NCBI GenBank assembly: GCA_902796465.1
Contig: CADBPK010000137.1
Coordinates: 1-22,679 of the forward strand
DNA: 22,679 bases
Direction: 5' to 3'
Origin: an uncultured Erysipelotrichaceae bacterium
Lineage (GTDB): Bacteria > Bacillota_I > Bacilli_A > Erysipelotrichales > Erysipelotrichaceae
A program made the position numbers and the translations under genes. How positions within the stretch are numbered: the stretch's first letter is position 1; each line of letters begins with the position of its first letter. The notes below the pieces were generated by a model. It was not told where the DNA came from. It ran no database searches and saw only the letters and a list, made by a program, of their open reading frames with translations. Shown piece after piece: positions 1 to 6,648 of this stretch.

Positions 1-688
1 AAGAGGAGAACGCCTGCGCGCCTGCCCATTCATTCTGCATGATGCCGAGGAAGTTGACCATCTGGTTGCACAGTGTGGAAAGATGTTTTGCCGGGGAGGA
101 AGTGATCTTGCCCGGAACGCCGCCCAGACCTTCCTGAATCAGCTGCTTCAGGCTCCAGCCTGCACAGTATCCTGTCAGCATGCTTAAATCATGGAGATGG
201 ATGGCTGCGCTGCGGTGTGCGTTGGCAATTTCATCATCATATACTTCACTCAGCCAGTAGTTGGCTGTGATCGCGCCGGAGTTGGACAGGATCAGACCGC
301 CTACGGAATATGTGACAGTTGAATTTTCCTTGACTCTCCAGTCATTGATCTTCAGATAGTTATCCACCAGATCCTTGTAGTTCAGCAGTGTGGAATTGAT
401 ATTACGTACCTTTTCACGCTGTCTGCGGTAAAGGATATAAGCTTTCGCAACATCGGAATAGCCGCATTCAGACAGGACCTTTTCAACACTGTCCTGAATA
501 TCTTCAACCGAAATACGGTTATCCTTGATCTTACTTTCAAAATCGGCTGTAACACGCAGCGCGATCAGATCGATTACGCTCACATGGTACTGCTTGTCAA
601 GCGCCGCAAATGCTTTTGTGATCGCGGCTGAGATTTTGCTGATATTGAAATCAACAATTTTTCCGTCTCTTTTAATTACCTGATACAT
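1..688 (-). CDS. nrdD: Anaerobic ribonucleoside-triphosphate reductase (class III), N-terminal part, truncated by window edge
   Basis: Class III ribonucleotide reductase reduces NTPs to dNTPs with a glycyl radical under anoxia in the cytoplasm. Only the first 229 codons are in the window; the catalytic and glycyl-radical regions lie beyond base 1. Residues 1-95 form an ATP-cone allosteric domain that begins MYQVIKRDGKIVDF and is followed by a helical ILYRRQREKVR segment. Residues after about 150 carry family-typical stretches such as HLHDL, and the visible end reads NEWAGAQAFSS, a well-conserved NrdD block. The start at 688 is chosen because AAAGGG lies 6 bases upstream and the ATP cone begins directly there. 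The gene has its own promoter and a long folded leader, and its likely activase is encoded upstream at 2094-2786, separated from it by an Rpn nuclease gene. The identification is firm; the full length cannot be judged. Confidence 0.95.
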   Translation of the reverse strand, partial: MYQVIKRDGKIVDFNISKISAAITKAFAALDKQYHVSVIDLIALRVTADFESKIKDNRISVEDIQDSVEKVLSECGYSDVAKAYILYRRQREKVRNINSTLLNYKDLVDNYLKINDWRVKENSTVTYSVGGLILSNSGAITANYWLSEVYDDEIANAHRSAAIHLHDLSMLTGYCAGWSLKQLIQEGLGGVPGKITSSPAKHLSTLCNQMVNFLGIMQNEWAGAQAFSS

Positions 689-843
689 ACTGTTCCCTTT
701 CTGTTTCTCCCCTTTTTAACGCAGATTTCCCTGCGTATAAAATGTTCCGTGCAAACCGGTTCCACGAAACATCTCTTTTTTTATTCGGAAGTTTTTCTTC
801 CGGCTTTATCACACCGTGATCCGGAAGCGTATTAAAACTTACA
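689..843 (-). ncRNA. Structured 5' leader of nrdD, candidate cis-regulatory RNA
   Basis: About 155 nt lie between the predicted transcription start near 843 and the nrdD start codon. On the minus strand, CTTCCGG (827-821) pairs with CCGGAAG (803-797) and encloses an ATCAC/GTGAT hairpin (820-816 with 812-808) plus a 4-nt bulge. The same CGGAAG (802-797) can instead pair with CTTCCG (791-786) across five A residues, so the two folds exclude each other. A 10-bp stem with one G-U pair follows (772-763 with 751-742). A 6-bp hairpin (736-731 with 724-719) stands just ahead of the ribosome binding site. No U-run follows any hairpin, so transcription termination is not the obvious output. It does not match a riboswitch class I can recall. 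Function is inferred only from structure and position. Confidence 0.4.
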
Positions 844-849
844 CAAAGT

Positions 850-878
850 ACTTTAGCACTCCGTAAAACGAATTTCAA
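850..878 (-). promoter_or_regulatory. Probable sigma-A promoter of nrdD
   Basis: On the minus strand TTGAAA (878-873) is followed after exactly 17 bases by TAAAGT (855-850), with TG at 858-857 forming an extended -10. The predicted start of transcription is near 843, about 155 nt upstream of the nrdD start codon. The -10 matches the consensus at only four of six positions, but the spacing and the TGN extension support it. Confidence 0.5.
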
Positions 879-922
879 CAAGAATAACCGAAATATAATT
901 GGATTTCCAACTATTTTGTGAA

Positions 923-953
923 TGAAACAATTTTCTTTTCATTTTCTGTTTCA
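923..953. repeat. Inverted repeat TGAAACA / TGTTTCA upstream of the nrdD promoter
   Basis: The two perfect 7-base arms (923-929 and 947-953) are separated by 17 bases of T-rich sequence. The element lies about 45 bases upstream of the predicted nrdD -35 box. It could be an operator or a weak hairpin after the Rpn gene. It is not followed by a T-run on either strand, so it does not look like an intrinsic terminator. Confidence 0.35.
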
Positions 954-1020
954 AAAAGGGACATATTTTACAATATATCCCCATTGTATCTTCTGTTATT
1001 AAATCATTATGAAGGCCGAT

Positions 1021-1983
1021 TCATTCCTGTTCAGACAATATTATCCTGACTTCCTTTAGACTGAGATCAAGTAACTCAGAGATCTCTTCTGTGGTTTTTC
1101 CTTTATTATACAGGCAATGGATCAGCCTTTTTCTTTCTTCTTCTATACCTTCCTGTTTCGCGATCTCCTTCTCAGAACGGATGTGGAGCTCCTCATCATA
1201 TTCGTACAGGCTCATGTCTATGACCTCCTCACGATTCGCAAGCATGTACGGCCGGATCTCAAATCCTTCCGGCATCTCTTCCAGGGCCCTCATCACCGCA
1301 CTCTCCGGTGCACTCGTCCTGCAGTATTCCCGTATACGCTCGATAAACCATTCATATTCATACAACGGTCTGCAGATACCCAGCTCCTTACCTTCCTCAC
1401 ATCCCACGATGTTGTGCACCCTGATCTTCAGCTCCAGCATCGGTTCTCTTTCTTCCGTATGATACAGATCACTCAGCTTCAGATATTCCGGGCTCTCTCC
1501 CGTACCGTTATAGATAATATAGAACCTCGGCACCGGAATTTCAATTGCCCGCGAGGAATACCAGTTCACCTGCTTCATCGACCTCCAGCGGTTGTATACT
1601 CCCGCCGCATACGTAAGCATTCTCAGGGGCATATTCGGGGCTTTTGTGCTCTGGTGTTCATAGAACGAAAGATTCCACTGGTTGACCAGGATGGATACAT
1701 CATTCCGCATATGCATATATACCGCATTCTCCAGGGTATAGAATTCAAGGTCGTCGGTATTGGTGTAATGTGTGCCTTCCAATGTGTTGTACAGGGAAAG
1801 AGCCCATTCCTTATGGTCGGGGCTGCCGAAGATATATTTGAAGAGTCTGTCCCGGATATCCCTGCGGAAGGAAGGCAGGGGCTCGAAGATCATCCTTTCA
1901 TTCTTTTCTTTTACCGTACCGGTCATGATTCCGAATTCATCATAGACCGCAAAGCCTTCATCTTTCTTCATCTGATCTGACAT
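1021..1983 (-). CDS. Rpn-family recombination-promoting nuclease / putative transposase-like protein (PD-(D/E)XK fold)
   Basis: The 320-residue protein resembles the Rpn (YhgA-like) family, which is abundant in Firmicutes gut anaerobes. Known members are PD-(D/E)XK DNA endonucleases linked to recombination and, for some, phage defence. Residues 44-111 follow the family pattern: RDRLFKYIFG (44-53), KEWALSLYN (58-66), NDVSILV with the metal-binding Asp at 95, then FYEHQST, whose E109-x-Q111 corresponds to the (D/E)XK/Q catalytic element. The C-terminus (about 287-320) is a short charged helical segment with EEISELLDLSLKEVR. I place the start at 1983 because AGGAGG lies 8 bases upstream; a longer frame to 2040 would run through an AT palindrome without a better signal. 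It sits alone between two terminated or promoted units (nrdG and nrdD), as expected for a mobile accessory gene. Confidence 0.8.
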   Translation of the reverse strand: MSDQMKKDEGFAVYDEFGIMTGTVKEKNERMIFEPLPSFRRDIRDRLFKYIFGSPDHKEWALSLYNTLEGTHYTNTDDLEFYTLENAVYMHMRNDVSILVNQWNLSFYEHQSTKAPNMPLRMLTYAAGVYNRWRSMKQVNWYSSRAIEIPVPRFYIIYNGTGESPEYLKLSDLYHTEEREPMLELKIRVHNIVGCEEGKELGICRPLYEYEWFIERIREYCRTSAPESAVMRALEEMPEGFEIRPYMLANREEVIDMSLYEYDEELHIRSEKEIAKQEGIEEERKRLIHCLYNKGKTTEEISELLDLSLKEVRIILSEQE

Positions 1984-2016
1984 AGCATTTCCTCCTGCTT
2001 TCTTTATTTGCAGGAA

Positions 2017-2037
2017 AAAATAATTATTAATTATTTT
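2017..2037. repeat. Perfect 21-base AT-only palindrome upstream of the Rpn-family gene
   Basis: The arms AAAATAATTA (2017-2026) and TAATTATTTT (2028-2037) are perfect complements around a single central T. The element sits 34 bases upstream of the Rpn start codon, directly beside the nrdG terminator. It lies where a promoter for the Rpn gene should be, and I could not fit a good -35/-10 pair there, so it may be an operator or a site used by the protein itself. Confidence 0.5.
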
Positions 2038-2040
2038 CAA

Positions 2041-2066
2041 ACAAAAATCCCGCTCATATGCGGGAT
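2041..2066 (-). terminator. Intrinsic terminator after the nrdG operon
   Basis: On the minus strand ATCCCGC (2066-2060) pairs perfectly with GCGGGAT (2053-2047) around a 6-base loop and runs into TTTTTG followed by TTTG. It lies 28 bases beyond the nrdG stop codon and closes the TPR-DUF4037-nrdG operon before the Rpn gene. Confidence 0.85.
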
Positions 2067-2093
2067 CTATGTTATCTTCGCAAAACTCCGGTT

Positions 2094-2786
2094 CTACTCA
2101 ACACCGCGGATCGCTGAATCCGGGACATATTTTTTCATAATGGAAAGATATTGTTCCAGACTTTCTTTGGAAGGCGCGTGCAGATTGCCGAAAGGAACGG
2201 AATCCCTGTCCGTAAAGCTCTGCAGGAAATACCGTTTCGCACCCCGGATCATCTTTCCCATCTCCTCAAAATCCGCTGCTTCATGGAATTCTTCCACGAC
2301 GGTCGTGCGGAATTCATAATCGATTCCGGATTCCATCAACAGATTTATGCTTGTCCGGATTGTATCCATATCCACGGATTCCACGCCGCAGGTCACGGCA
2401 TACTTTTCGGGACTGTTCTTGATGTCCATTGCCGCATAGTCGATCAGCTTTTCATCCAGTATCTGTTTCAGCAGCTGGGGGTGATATCCGTTCGTATCCA
2501 GTTTCACCATGAAGCCAAGCTCCCGGATCTTTTTTACCAGTTCCGGCAGATCCTTATATAAACAAGGTTCTCCCCCGGTAATGGCCACGCCGTCCAGAAG
2601 TCCCTGTCTCTTCTTCAGGAACGAAAGGAACTCCTCTTCTTCCATAACCGGTTTTGCTGTACCGTCTGCCAGTTCGAAATTATGGCAGTACGGGCAGCGG
2701 AAGTCACAGCCGCCCAGAAATACCGTACATGCGACATGTCCCGGAAAATCCAGCAGCGTCATTTTCTGCAGTCCGTATATTTTCAT
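2094..2786 (-). CDS. nrdG: Anaerobic ribonucleoside-triphosphate reductase activating protein, radical SAM
   Basis: This 230-residue protein is a radical SAM activase. It uses a [4Fe-4S] cluster and S-adenosylmethionine, and its expected partner is NrdD, whose glycyl radical it would generate. The opening MKIYGLQKMTLLDFPGH and the CxxxCxxC cluster motif CDFRCPYC (Cys27, Cys31, Cys34) are those of the longer NrdG2-like activase subfamily (TIGR02495 type). The SAM-binding motif ITGGEPCLYKDLPEL follows, then KLDTNGYHP and DYAAMDIKN. The start at 2786 is chosen because AGAGGT lies 8 bases upstream and the family-typical N-terminus begins there; the frame is open a further 34 codons into the preceding gene without family sequence. 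It is the last gene of an operon with a TPR and a DUF4037 gene, not directly adjacent to nrdD. A closely related activase for another glycyl-radical enzyme is possible but less likely with nrdD nearby. Confidence 0.88.
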   Translation of the reverse strand: MKIYGLQKMTLLDFPGHVACTVFLGGCDFRCPYCHNFELADGTAKPVMEEEEFLSFLKKRQGLLDGVAITGGEPCLYKDLPELVKKIRELGFMVKLDTNGYHPQLLKQILDEKLIDYAAMDIKNSPEKYAVTCGVESVDMDTIRTSINLLMESGIDYEFRTTVVEEFHEAADFEEMGKMIRGAKRYFLQSFTDRDSVPFGNLHAPSKESLEQYLSIMKKYVPDSAIRGVE

Positions 2787-2802
2787 CTCTGTATTACCTC
2801 TG

Positions 2803-3741
2803 TTATATTGCCCCAAGAATATGCATGTTCCGGATCTCTGCATCATCGATCCCGTCGTTGACGGAATACGCATGCTTTTCCAGATCACCGCATATTGCTT
2901 TTGTCAGGCCTTGTTCAGCCAGTTCATCGATCACATCGGAAGCGATATCTTCGATCGCCCTGTATTTTTCTTCCGCGTTTGCGTCATTGTCCGAAGTGAT
3001 CAGATACTCCATCACTTCCGCATCCAGCGAGAGCCGTTCCAGCTGACGCAGTGCCCGGAAGCTCCATTTATAATACGGCTGATATACCCCGTTGAGAAGG
3101 AATATCACCGCCATCGTGCTTTTGACAAATTCAAATACCGCCATCTGCGCCGCAGCCGTTTCCCCGTGCTGCAGACAGCGCTGATAGTTGTACTGTCCTG
3201 CCTGCGCCATCAGGAGAAGCTGTCCGGCAAGCTTTTTCCGGCGGATATTTTCCGGGAAATAATGCAGTCCTTCCCGGATGCGCGTCACTTCCCCGTACGG
3301 GTCTGTGAATATCTTTCCGTTGACCGCTTCCGCCAGTGACTGTTCCGGTGTTTCCAGCCATTGTCCGATTGTAAGGATACCGTCTTTTGTGCCGGTCTTT
3401 TCCAGAAAGAAGTCTTCCGTACGGATCACGCCGTGTCTCGCACCCCCTGCCGGAGCCATCAGGGAACGCTTCAGTCCCATGAATTCCTTCGGCAGTTTCG
3501 CATACGCCCTTTCCAGCAGGAAGGCTGTTCTTCTGTCGATCACGTCCTCACCGGGCAGGAAGATAATAAACCCGGGTTCATAGTCGTGATCCTGCGATAC
3601 CGCATCATCATACCCGAAACACTCGGAACCGCTGCCGCAGATCCCGCATGCCAGATACGGCAGGATTTCCGGAAACTGCTCCTCCAGCATCGGCTTTCCG
3701 TACGTTTCATAATACTTTTCGGACAGTTCAATCCCGTTCAT
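2803..3741 (-). CDS. DUF4037-family nucleotidyltransferase-like protein
   Basis: The 312-residue protein looks like a DUF4037 member. Its N-terminal third carries a minimal-nucleotidyltransferase signature: GSGSECFGYDD (36-46), then SQDHDYEPGF (49-58), giving the GS...D-x-D arrangement (Asp51, Asp53) that binds metal and NTP in this fold. The middle (about 120-220) contains the family's own conserved block, beginning near ILTIGQWLETPEQ and including a hydrophobic helix around FVKSTMAVIFLLNGVY (205-220). The C-terminal 90 residues are helical and acidic. The substrate is unknown; homologous folds adenylylate or otherwise nucleotidylate small molecules, RNA or proteins. The start at 3741 overlaps the end of the upstream TPR gene by 14 bases, which suggests translational coupling. 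nrdG begins 16 bases after its stop. Confidence 0.75.
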   Translation of the reverse strand: MNGIELSEKYYETYGKPMLEEQFPEILPYLACGICGSGSECFGYDDAVSQDHDYEPGFIIFLPGEDVIDRRTAFLLERAYAKLPKEFMGLKRSLMAPAGGARHGVIRTEDFFLEKTGTKDGILTIGQWLETPEQSLAEAVNGKIFTDPYGEVTRIREGLHYFPENIRRKKLAGQLLLMAQAGQYNYQRCLQHGETAAAQMAVFEFVKSTMAVIFLLNGVYQPYYKWSFRALRQLERLSLDAEVMEYLITSDNDANAEEKYRAIEDIASDVIDELAEQGLTKAICGDLEKHAYSVNDGIDDAEIRNMHILGAI

Positions 3742-4567
3742 AGATCGCCTCTGCCCGTTTCTTCAGCTCATCCGCCGCCATGAAATATCCGTAATACGAG
3801 AAGGAAGGCGCGCATTTCTCACATACGAACGCATAATAGCCGTCTCGTTTCACATCCGGATCATTGAGCAGGTCATACGCCTTGTCCACCAGCTCATAGA
3901 TCTTCTTTTCTCCTTCTTCCGGTCCGTATTCCGCTTCTGTCAGGTCCGCCATATTCAGACATGTGATCGCCTGTTCCAGGACACCGCCTTCCAGCTGTCC
4001 CATGACCGCATATGCCTTCTCATACAGGTCATACGCTTCCGGAAACCTGTTCAGCGCCGTATAAGTCAGCGCCATATTGTTGTACAGCCCGCCGAGCAGG
4101 TCAGGTCTGGTGTTCCCGCTGCTTTCGTATACGGGCTTTGCTTTTTCAAACAAGGCAATTGCTTTCTCATATTCCCCGAATGCATGATACGCCGTCGCCG
4201 CGTTGGTATAGGTCGTACCGGCGCTGATCGTACCGTCAAAATCCATGACAGATACGAGACGGAGCGCTTCTTCGATATTCGCAAAGGCGTTCTCCTTTTC
4301 ACCTGTCTTGCGGTAATGGCCGATCATCTCATTCCGGATCATCAGCTGCCCGCGCAGATCCTGTCCGAGCTTCGCTTCTTCCAGCCAGTATTTCAGATGA
4401 CGTTCCGCTCCCGCATAATCCCTGCGGCTCATGTACTCATCCATCTTTTCGATGATGCGTCTCTGCGGCACCGGTCTGACTTCCGGTGTAACGCCGTATG
4501 GTTCTTCACAGAGCGGGCATGCCGGCTCTATGTAATCTTCTTTTTTCAGTTCATTGGTCTGATTCAT
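3728..4567 (-). CDS. Tetratricopeptide-repeat protein with N-terminal Cys pair
   Basis: The 279-residue cytoplasmic protein has no signal peptide or membrane segment. After a short N-terminus with CPLCEEPYG (Cys17, Cys20) come several helix-turn-helix repeats with TPR spacing between about 45 and 240. The clearest are AATAYHAFGEYEKAIALFEKA (123-143 region) and NNMALTYTALNRFPEAYDLY (163-182). A further Cys pair lies near the end (CEKC, 249-252), so a small metal site or disulphide is conceivable. TPR proteins are protein-interaction scaffolds, and the partner here is plausibly the DUF4037 protein encoded by the overlapping downstream gene. The start at 4567 is chosen because the frame's earlier ATG at 4603 lies upstream of the promoter's -10 box and could not be transcribed from it; CGGAAA precedes 4567. 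Function beyond interaction is unknown. Confidence 0.75.
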   Translation of the reverse strand: MNQTNELKKEDYIEPACPLCEEPYGVTPEVRPVPQRRIIEKMDEYMSRRDYAGAERHLKYWLEEAKLGQDLRGQLMIRNEMIGHYRKTGEKENAFANIEEALRLVSVMDFDGTISAGTTYTNAATAYHAFGEYEKAIALFEKAKPVYESSGNTRPDLLGGLYNNMALTYTALNRFPEAYDLYEKAYAVMGQLEGGVLEQAITCLNMADLTEAEYGPEEGEKKIYELVDKAYDLLNDPDVKRDGYYAFVCEKCAPSFSYYGYFMAADELKKRAEAIYERD

Positions 4568-4591
4568 ATTCTTTATTTCCGATCTTTTGTT

Positions 4592-4620
4592 ACTATAATG
4601 CATTCCCGGAGTTTTGCCAA
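4592..4620 (-). promoter_or_regulatory. Sigma-A promoter of the TPR-DUF4037-nrdG operon
   Basis: On the minus strand TTGGCA (4620-4615) is separated by 17 bases from TATAGT (4597-4592); both hexamers match the consensus at five of six positions. Transcription would start near 4585, giving an 18-base leader to the TPR start codon. It directly follows the terminator of the upstream operon. Confidence 0.7.
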
Positions 4621-4631
4621 CGTCTCTGCAG

Positions 4632-4656
4632 AAAAGCCGCGCATCCTGCGGCTTTT
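4632..4656 (-). terminator. Intrinsic terminator after the deacetylase operon
   Basis: A 9-bp perfect stem, AAAAGCCGC (4656-4648 on the minus strand) with GCGGCTTTT (4640-4632), encloses a 7-base loop and ends in TTTT. The stem is flanked by A- and T-runs and could also work in the opposite direction. It lies 8 bases after the stop of the second deacetylase gene. Confidence 0.85.
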
Positions 4657-4663
4657 ATTCTGT

Positions 4664-5431
4664 TCAGCGGATATCGTCGTATGTGACCAGCTCGACATCG
4701 TTGGCTTCGAGCCATTCCTTCATAGCCGGATCACACAGCATCACGACTTCCTTCGTGCGGTTGACCGTGAGGGAAGAGTGATTCAGCAGATAATCGTCCA
4801 GATATCCCGGATGGAAAACAGCCACATTCGGCATATCTTCCCGGGCATGGTTCAATATGCCTTCCTTCAGGCATTCATAGGCATCATAATCCGGAAGCAC
4901 GGAACCCATCGGCAGGATCAGCACCGGTTTGCCGTTGAATGTTGTCGGTTTCCCGTCAAAACGGGCAGGCTGGTACGGCAGGCCATACTTTTCCGCAACG
5001 ATCTCCAGTGCTTCTGACAGATTCCTGCTGATGACAGCGTGTGCTTCAAAATACCCCGGTTCCTTTCCGGTTAGTTCTTTGAATCTCTGATACTGCGCTT
5101 CGATCTCGATCACTGCTTCTTCCGTCTTGACAAATTCCTCCCCGGCGGAGAATGCCTGCCGGTAATCCCGGCTGGATCTGAACTCGCCGTTTGCCTGCAG
5201 TAAGGACGGGATCAATGCCGGATCCGCGCACGGCCTGCCGAGACAGACATTCGTATGCTGGCCGAGGCAGACATCTTCTCCTTCCAGCAGACGGATGCCA
5301 TGTTCCGCGTAAGGCATGTTAGGCATGACGCCCGCGCTTCTGACAAGACCGTCTTTTACGGATTTCATGATACCGTAATTGACCGCTTCGCTGTAGCCGA
5401 TATCATCAGCCCTGATAACCAGTTTTTTCAT
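4664..5431 (-). CDS. ChbG/YdjC-family carbohydrate deacetylase, diverged paralogue
   Basis: The 255-residue protein belongs to the YdjC/ChbG family of metal-dependent deacetylases that act on N-acetylated sugars such as chitooligosaccharides. It keeps RADDIGYSEAVNYGI (Asp9, Asp10), GQHTNV (His59) and a terminal FHPGYLDD, but the usual HxDSHHHxH block is reduced to YFEAHAVISRN. One His (131) remains in the metal-ligand position while the two histidines after it are replaced by Ala and Val. It may therefore have altered activity or substrate range. The start at 5431 is chosen because AAAGGA lies 6 bases upstream; an earlier in-frame start at 5458 lies inside the preceding gene. It is the third gene of a GNAT-deacetylase-deacetylase operon. 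No signal peptide is seen, so the substrate is expected to be intracellular, for example an imported phosphorylated disaccharide. Confidence 0.82.
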   Translation of the reverse strand: MKKLVIRADDIGYSEAVNYGIMKSVKDGLVRSAGVMPNMPYAEHGIRLLEGEDVCLGQHTNVCLGRPCADPALIPSLLQANGEFRSSRDYRQAFSAGEEFVKTEEAVIEIEAQYQRFKELTGKEPGYFEAHAVISRNLSEALEIVAEKYGLPYQPARFDGKPTTFNGKPVLILPMGSVLPDYDAYECLKEGILNHAREDMPNVAVFHPGYLDDYLLNHSSLTVNRTKEVVMLCDPAMKEWLEANDVELVTYDDIR

Positions 5432-5445
5432 ATCTGTTTCCTTTC

Positions 5446-6147
5446 TCAGTAATGACAAAGTGTGATGTTGTGTTCTTCTATATACCGTATGACTTCCGGA
5501 TCACAGAGTATATCCAGTTCTTTTACCCGCTCAAAAGCATAGCTGCTTCTGCGGTACAGTTCCATATCGATCCATCCCGGATGACACATCAGTTCAATGT
5601 CTTCCCCGGCATGTTCCTCCAGGAGATGTATCAGGAAGTCTTTTTTTATCGTATCTCTGTAAAAACCTTGTACAAACTTATAAGATCCGTGCCCACGCAG
5701 TTCCAGGCCGTATTCCTCTGCCAGCCGCAGTGCTGTCTGCAGCGCTTCCGGGGTCGCTTCATGCGCATGGTGATGTGAATCCAGATGTGTCGGCAGATGG
5801 CCGGCCACCCTGACAAAATGCTCAATCTGCGCTTTCCATTCCGCATAGACCTCGTCATAATCCGGATTTTTTGTAAATACCGTACCGCTGCCTTTATAGA
5901 ATTCTCCGGTTTCCGGATCTGTCAGCGTTTTATTCACCGTCAGCGGTTTTCCCAGCGTCAGCGTCATATGGCAGCCGATGCCGAGACCGGGATACTGTTC
6001 TTCTGCCGTCTTCACTGCCCACTCAAAATAAGGGGAATTGGTCAGGGCTGTCGTGGAACGGAGAATGCCTTCCGCATAAGCCTGGAAGATGCCGTATGTA
6101 TTGCCTCTTGTATAGCCGAGGTCGTCGCCGTTGACTACAAGCTTCAT
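5446..6147 (-). CDS. ChbG/YdjC-family carbohydrate deacetylase, canonical active site
   Basis: The 233-residue protein has the complete family signature: VNGDDLGYTRGNTYGI with Asp8 and Asp9 at the N-terminus, GCHMTLTLGKPL (His60), THLDSHHHAH (His125 with His126 and His127) and the C-terminal CHPGWID (188-194). In characterised relatives these bind the divalent metal and catalyse removal of the acetyl group from N-acetylated oligosaccharides. The protein is cytoplasmic, with no signal sequence. AAGGAGG lies 5 bases before the start, and the preceding GNAT gene ends 9 bases upstream. The next gene downstream is a diverged paralogue, so the locus arose by tandem duplication. I do not assign chbG because no chitobiose PTS or glycosidase gene is in the window to support that substrate. 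Confidence 0.88.
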   Translation of the reverse strand: MKLVVNGDDLGYTRGNTYGIFQAYAEGILRSTTALTNSPYFEWAVKTAEEQYPGLGIGCHMTLTLGKPLTVNKTLTDPETGEFYKGSGTVFTKNPDYDEVYAEWKAQIEHFVRVAGHLPTHLDSHHHAHEATPEALQTALRLAEEYGLELRGHGSYKFVQGFYRDTIKKDFLIHLLEEHAGEDIELMCHPGWIDMELYRRSSYAFERVKELDILCDPEVIRYIEEHNITLCHY

Positions 6148-6156
6148 ATATCCTCC

Positions 6157-6630
6157 TTATTTAAAGCGCAGCTTCATCGGTCTGTAATGGGACTGATCCT
6201 GTTCAAAGCCGAGTTTCTGATAAAGGCTGTACCCGTCTTCCGTCGCCTTCAGTTCCAGCAGGCAGAGATCCATGTTTTCCGCATCCCGGACCAGCGCTTC
6301 CATGACCCGGCGGGCCAGACCTTTGCCGCGGTATTCCGGTTTTGTATAGACATTCAGGATCGTCCCTGTCCATCCATTGGGAAAGGAGGGACTTGCCGGT
6401 TTTTCACTTACCAGCAGAAAAGCAGTCGAAAGGATCACTTCATTTTCCTTTGCCGCATAACAAAAGATTTTTTGATTCAATACTCTCTCAAAGTACTCCT
6501 TCAGCCTGGTCCTGTATTGATCCGCTTCCTGCCCGCTCATCTCACCGAGATCTTCCTGCAGGTAGGCAATGCGCATTTCCGCAAGACCTTCAATATCTTT
6601 CGTGCCTGCTTTTATGATTTCTGTATTCAT
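6157..6630 (-). CDS. GNAT-family N-acetyltransferase
   Basis: The 157-residue protein is a single GNAT domain that would transfer an acetyl group from acetyl-CoA to an amine. Motif A is visible as ILNVYTKPEYRGKGLARRVM, with the pyrophosphate-binding R-G-K-G-L-A loop near residue 101-106, and motif B as SLYQKLGFEQDQSHYRPM near the end (about 134-151). The N-terminal IIKAGTKDIEGLAEMR is typical of the fold. The acceptor is unknown. The gene stands first in an operon with two sugar deacetylases, so an amino-sugar acceptor is a reasonable guess but not shown. AGAGGA lies about 6 bases before the start codon. Confidence 0.85.
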   Translation of the reverse strand: MNTEIIKAGTKDIEGLAEMRIAYLQEDLGEMSGQEADQYRTRLKEYFERVLNQKIFCYAAKENEVILSTAFLLVSEKPASPSFPNGWTGTILNVYTKPEYRGKGLARRVMEALVRDAENMDLCLLELKATEDGYSLYQKLGFEQDQSHYRPMKLRFK

Positions 6631-6648
6631 CGGTTATCCTCTGTGATG

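Larger units (their letters stand above)
689..1020. other. 332-base gene-free region between Rpn-family gene and nrdD
   Basis: This is the only gap longer than 300 bases. It is AT-rich. Its nrdD-proximal half holds the promoter and folded leader listed separately. Its Rpn-proximal half (879-1020) contains an inverted repeat, TGAAACA (923-929) with TGTTTCA (947-953), and a 6-bp inverted repeat, TACAAT/ATTGTA (969-988). I see no intrinsic terminator directly after the Rpn gene, so readthrough into the nrdD leader is possible. A 69-codon minus-strand reading frame (672-881) crosses the leader but overlaps the nrdD start and has no family resemblance, so I do not call it. Confidence 0.7.

Noticed and set aside
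360..368. TTATCCACC, an eight-of-nine DnaA box match
   Set aside because: Single imperfect match inside the nrdD coding sequence, expected by chance.
672..881. Minus-strand 69-codon reading frame through the nrdD leader
   Set aside because: It overlaps the nrdD start region, has no family resemblance or good ribosome binding site, and would cover the promoter -10 and hairpins.
969..988. Inverted repeat TACAAT/ATTGTA considered as an NrdR box upstream of nrdD
   Set aside because: Only a half-site resembles the NrdR consensus, there is no second box about 31 bases away, and it lies about 90 bases upstream of the predicted promoter.
4824..4837. CCCGGG-centred site as a Noc binding site
   Set aside because: Only 9 of 14 positions match the NBS consensus and the flanks are not symmetric; a similar CCCGGG near 3580 is worse.
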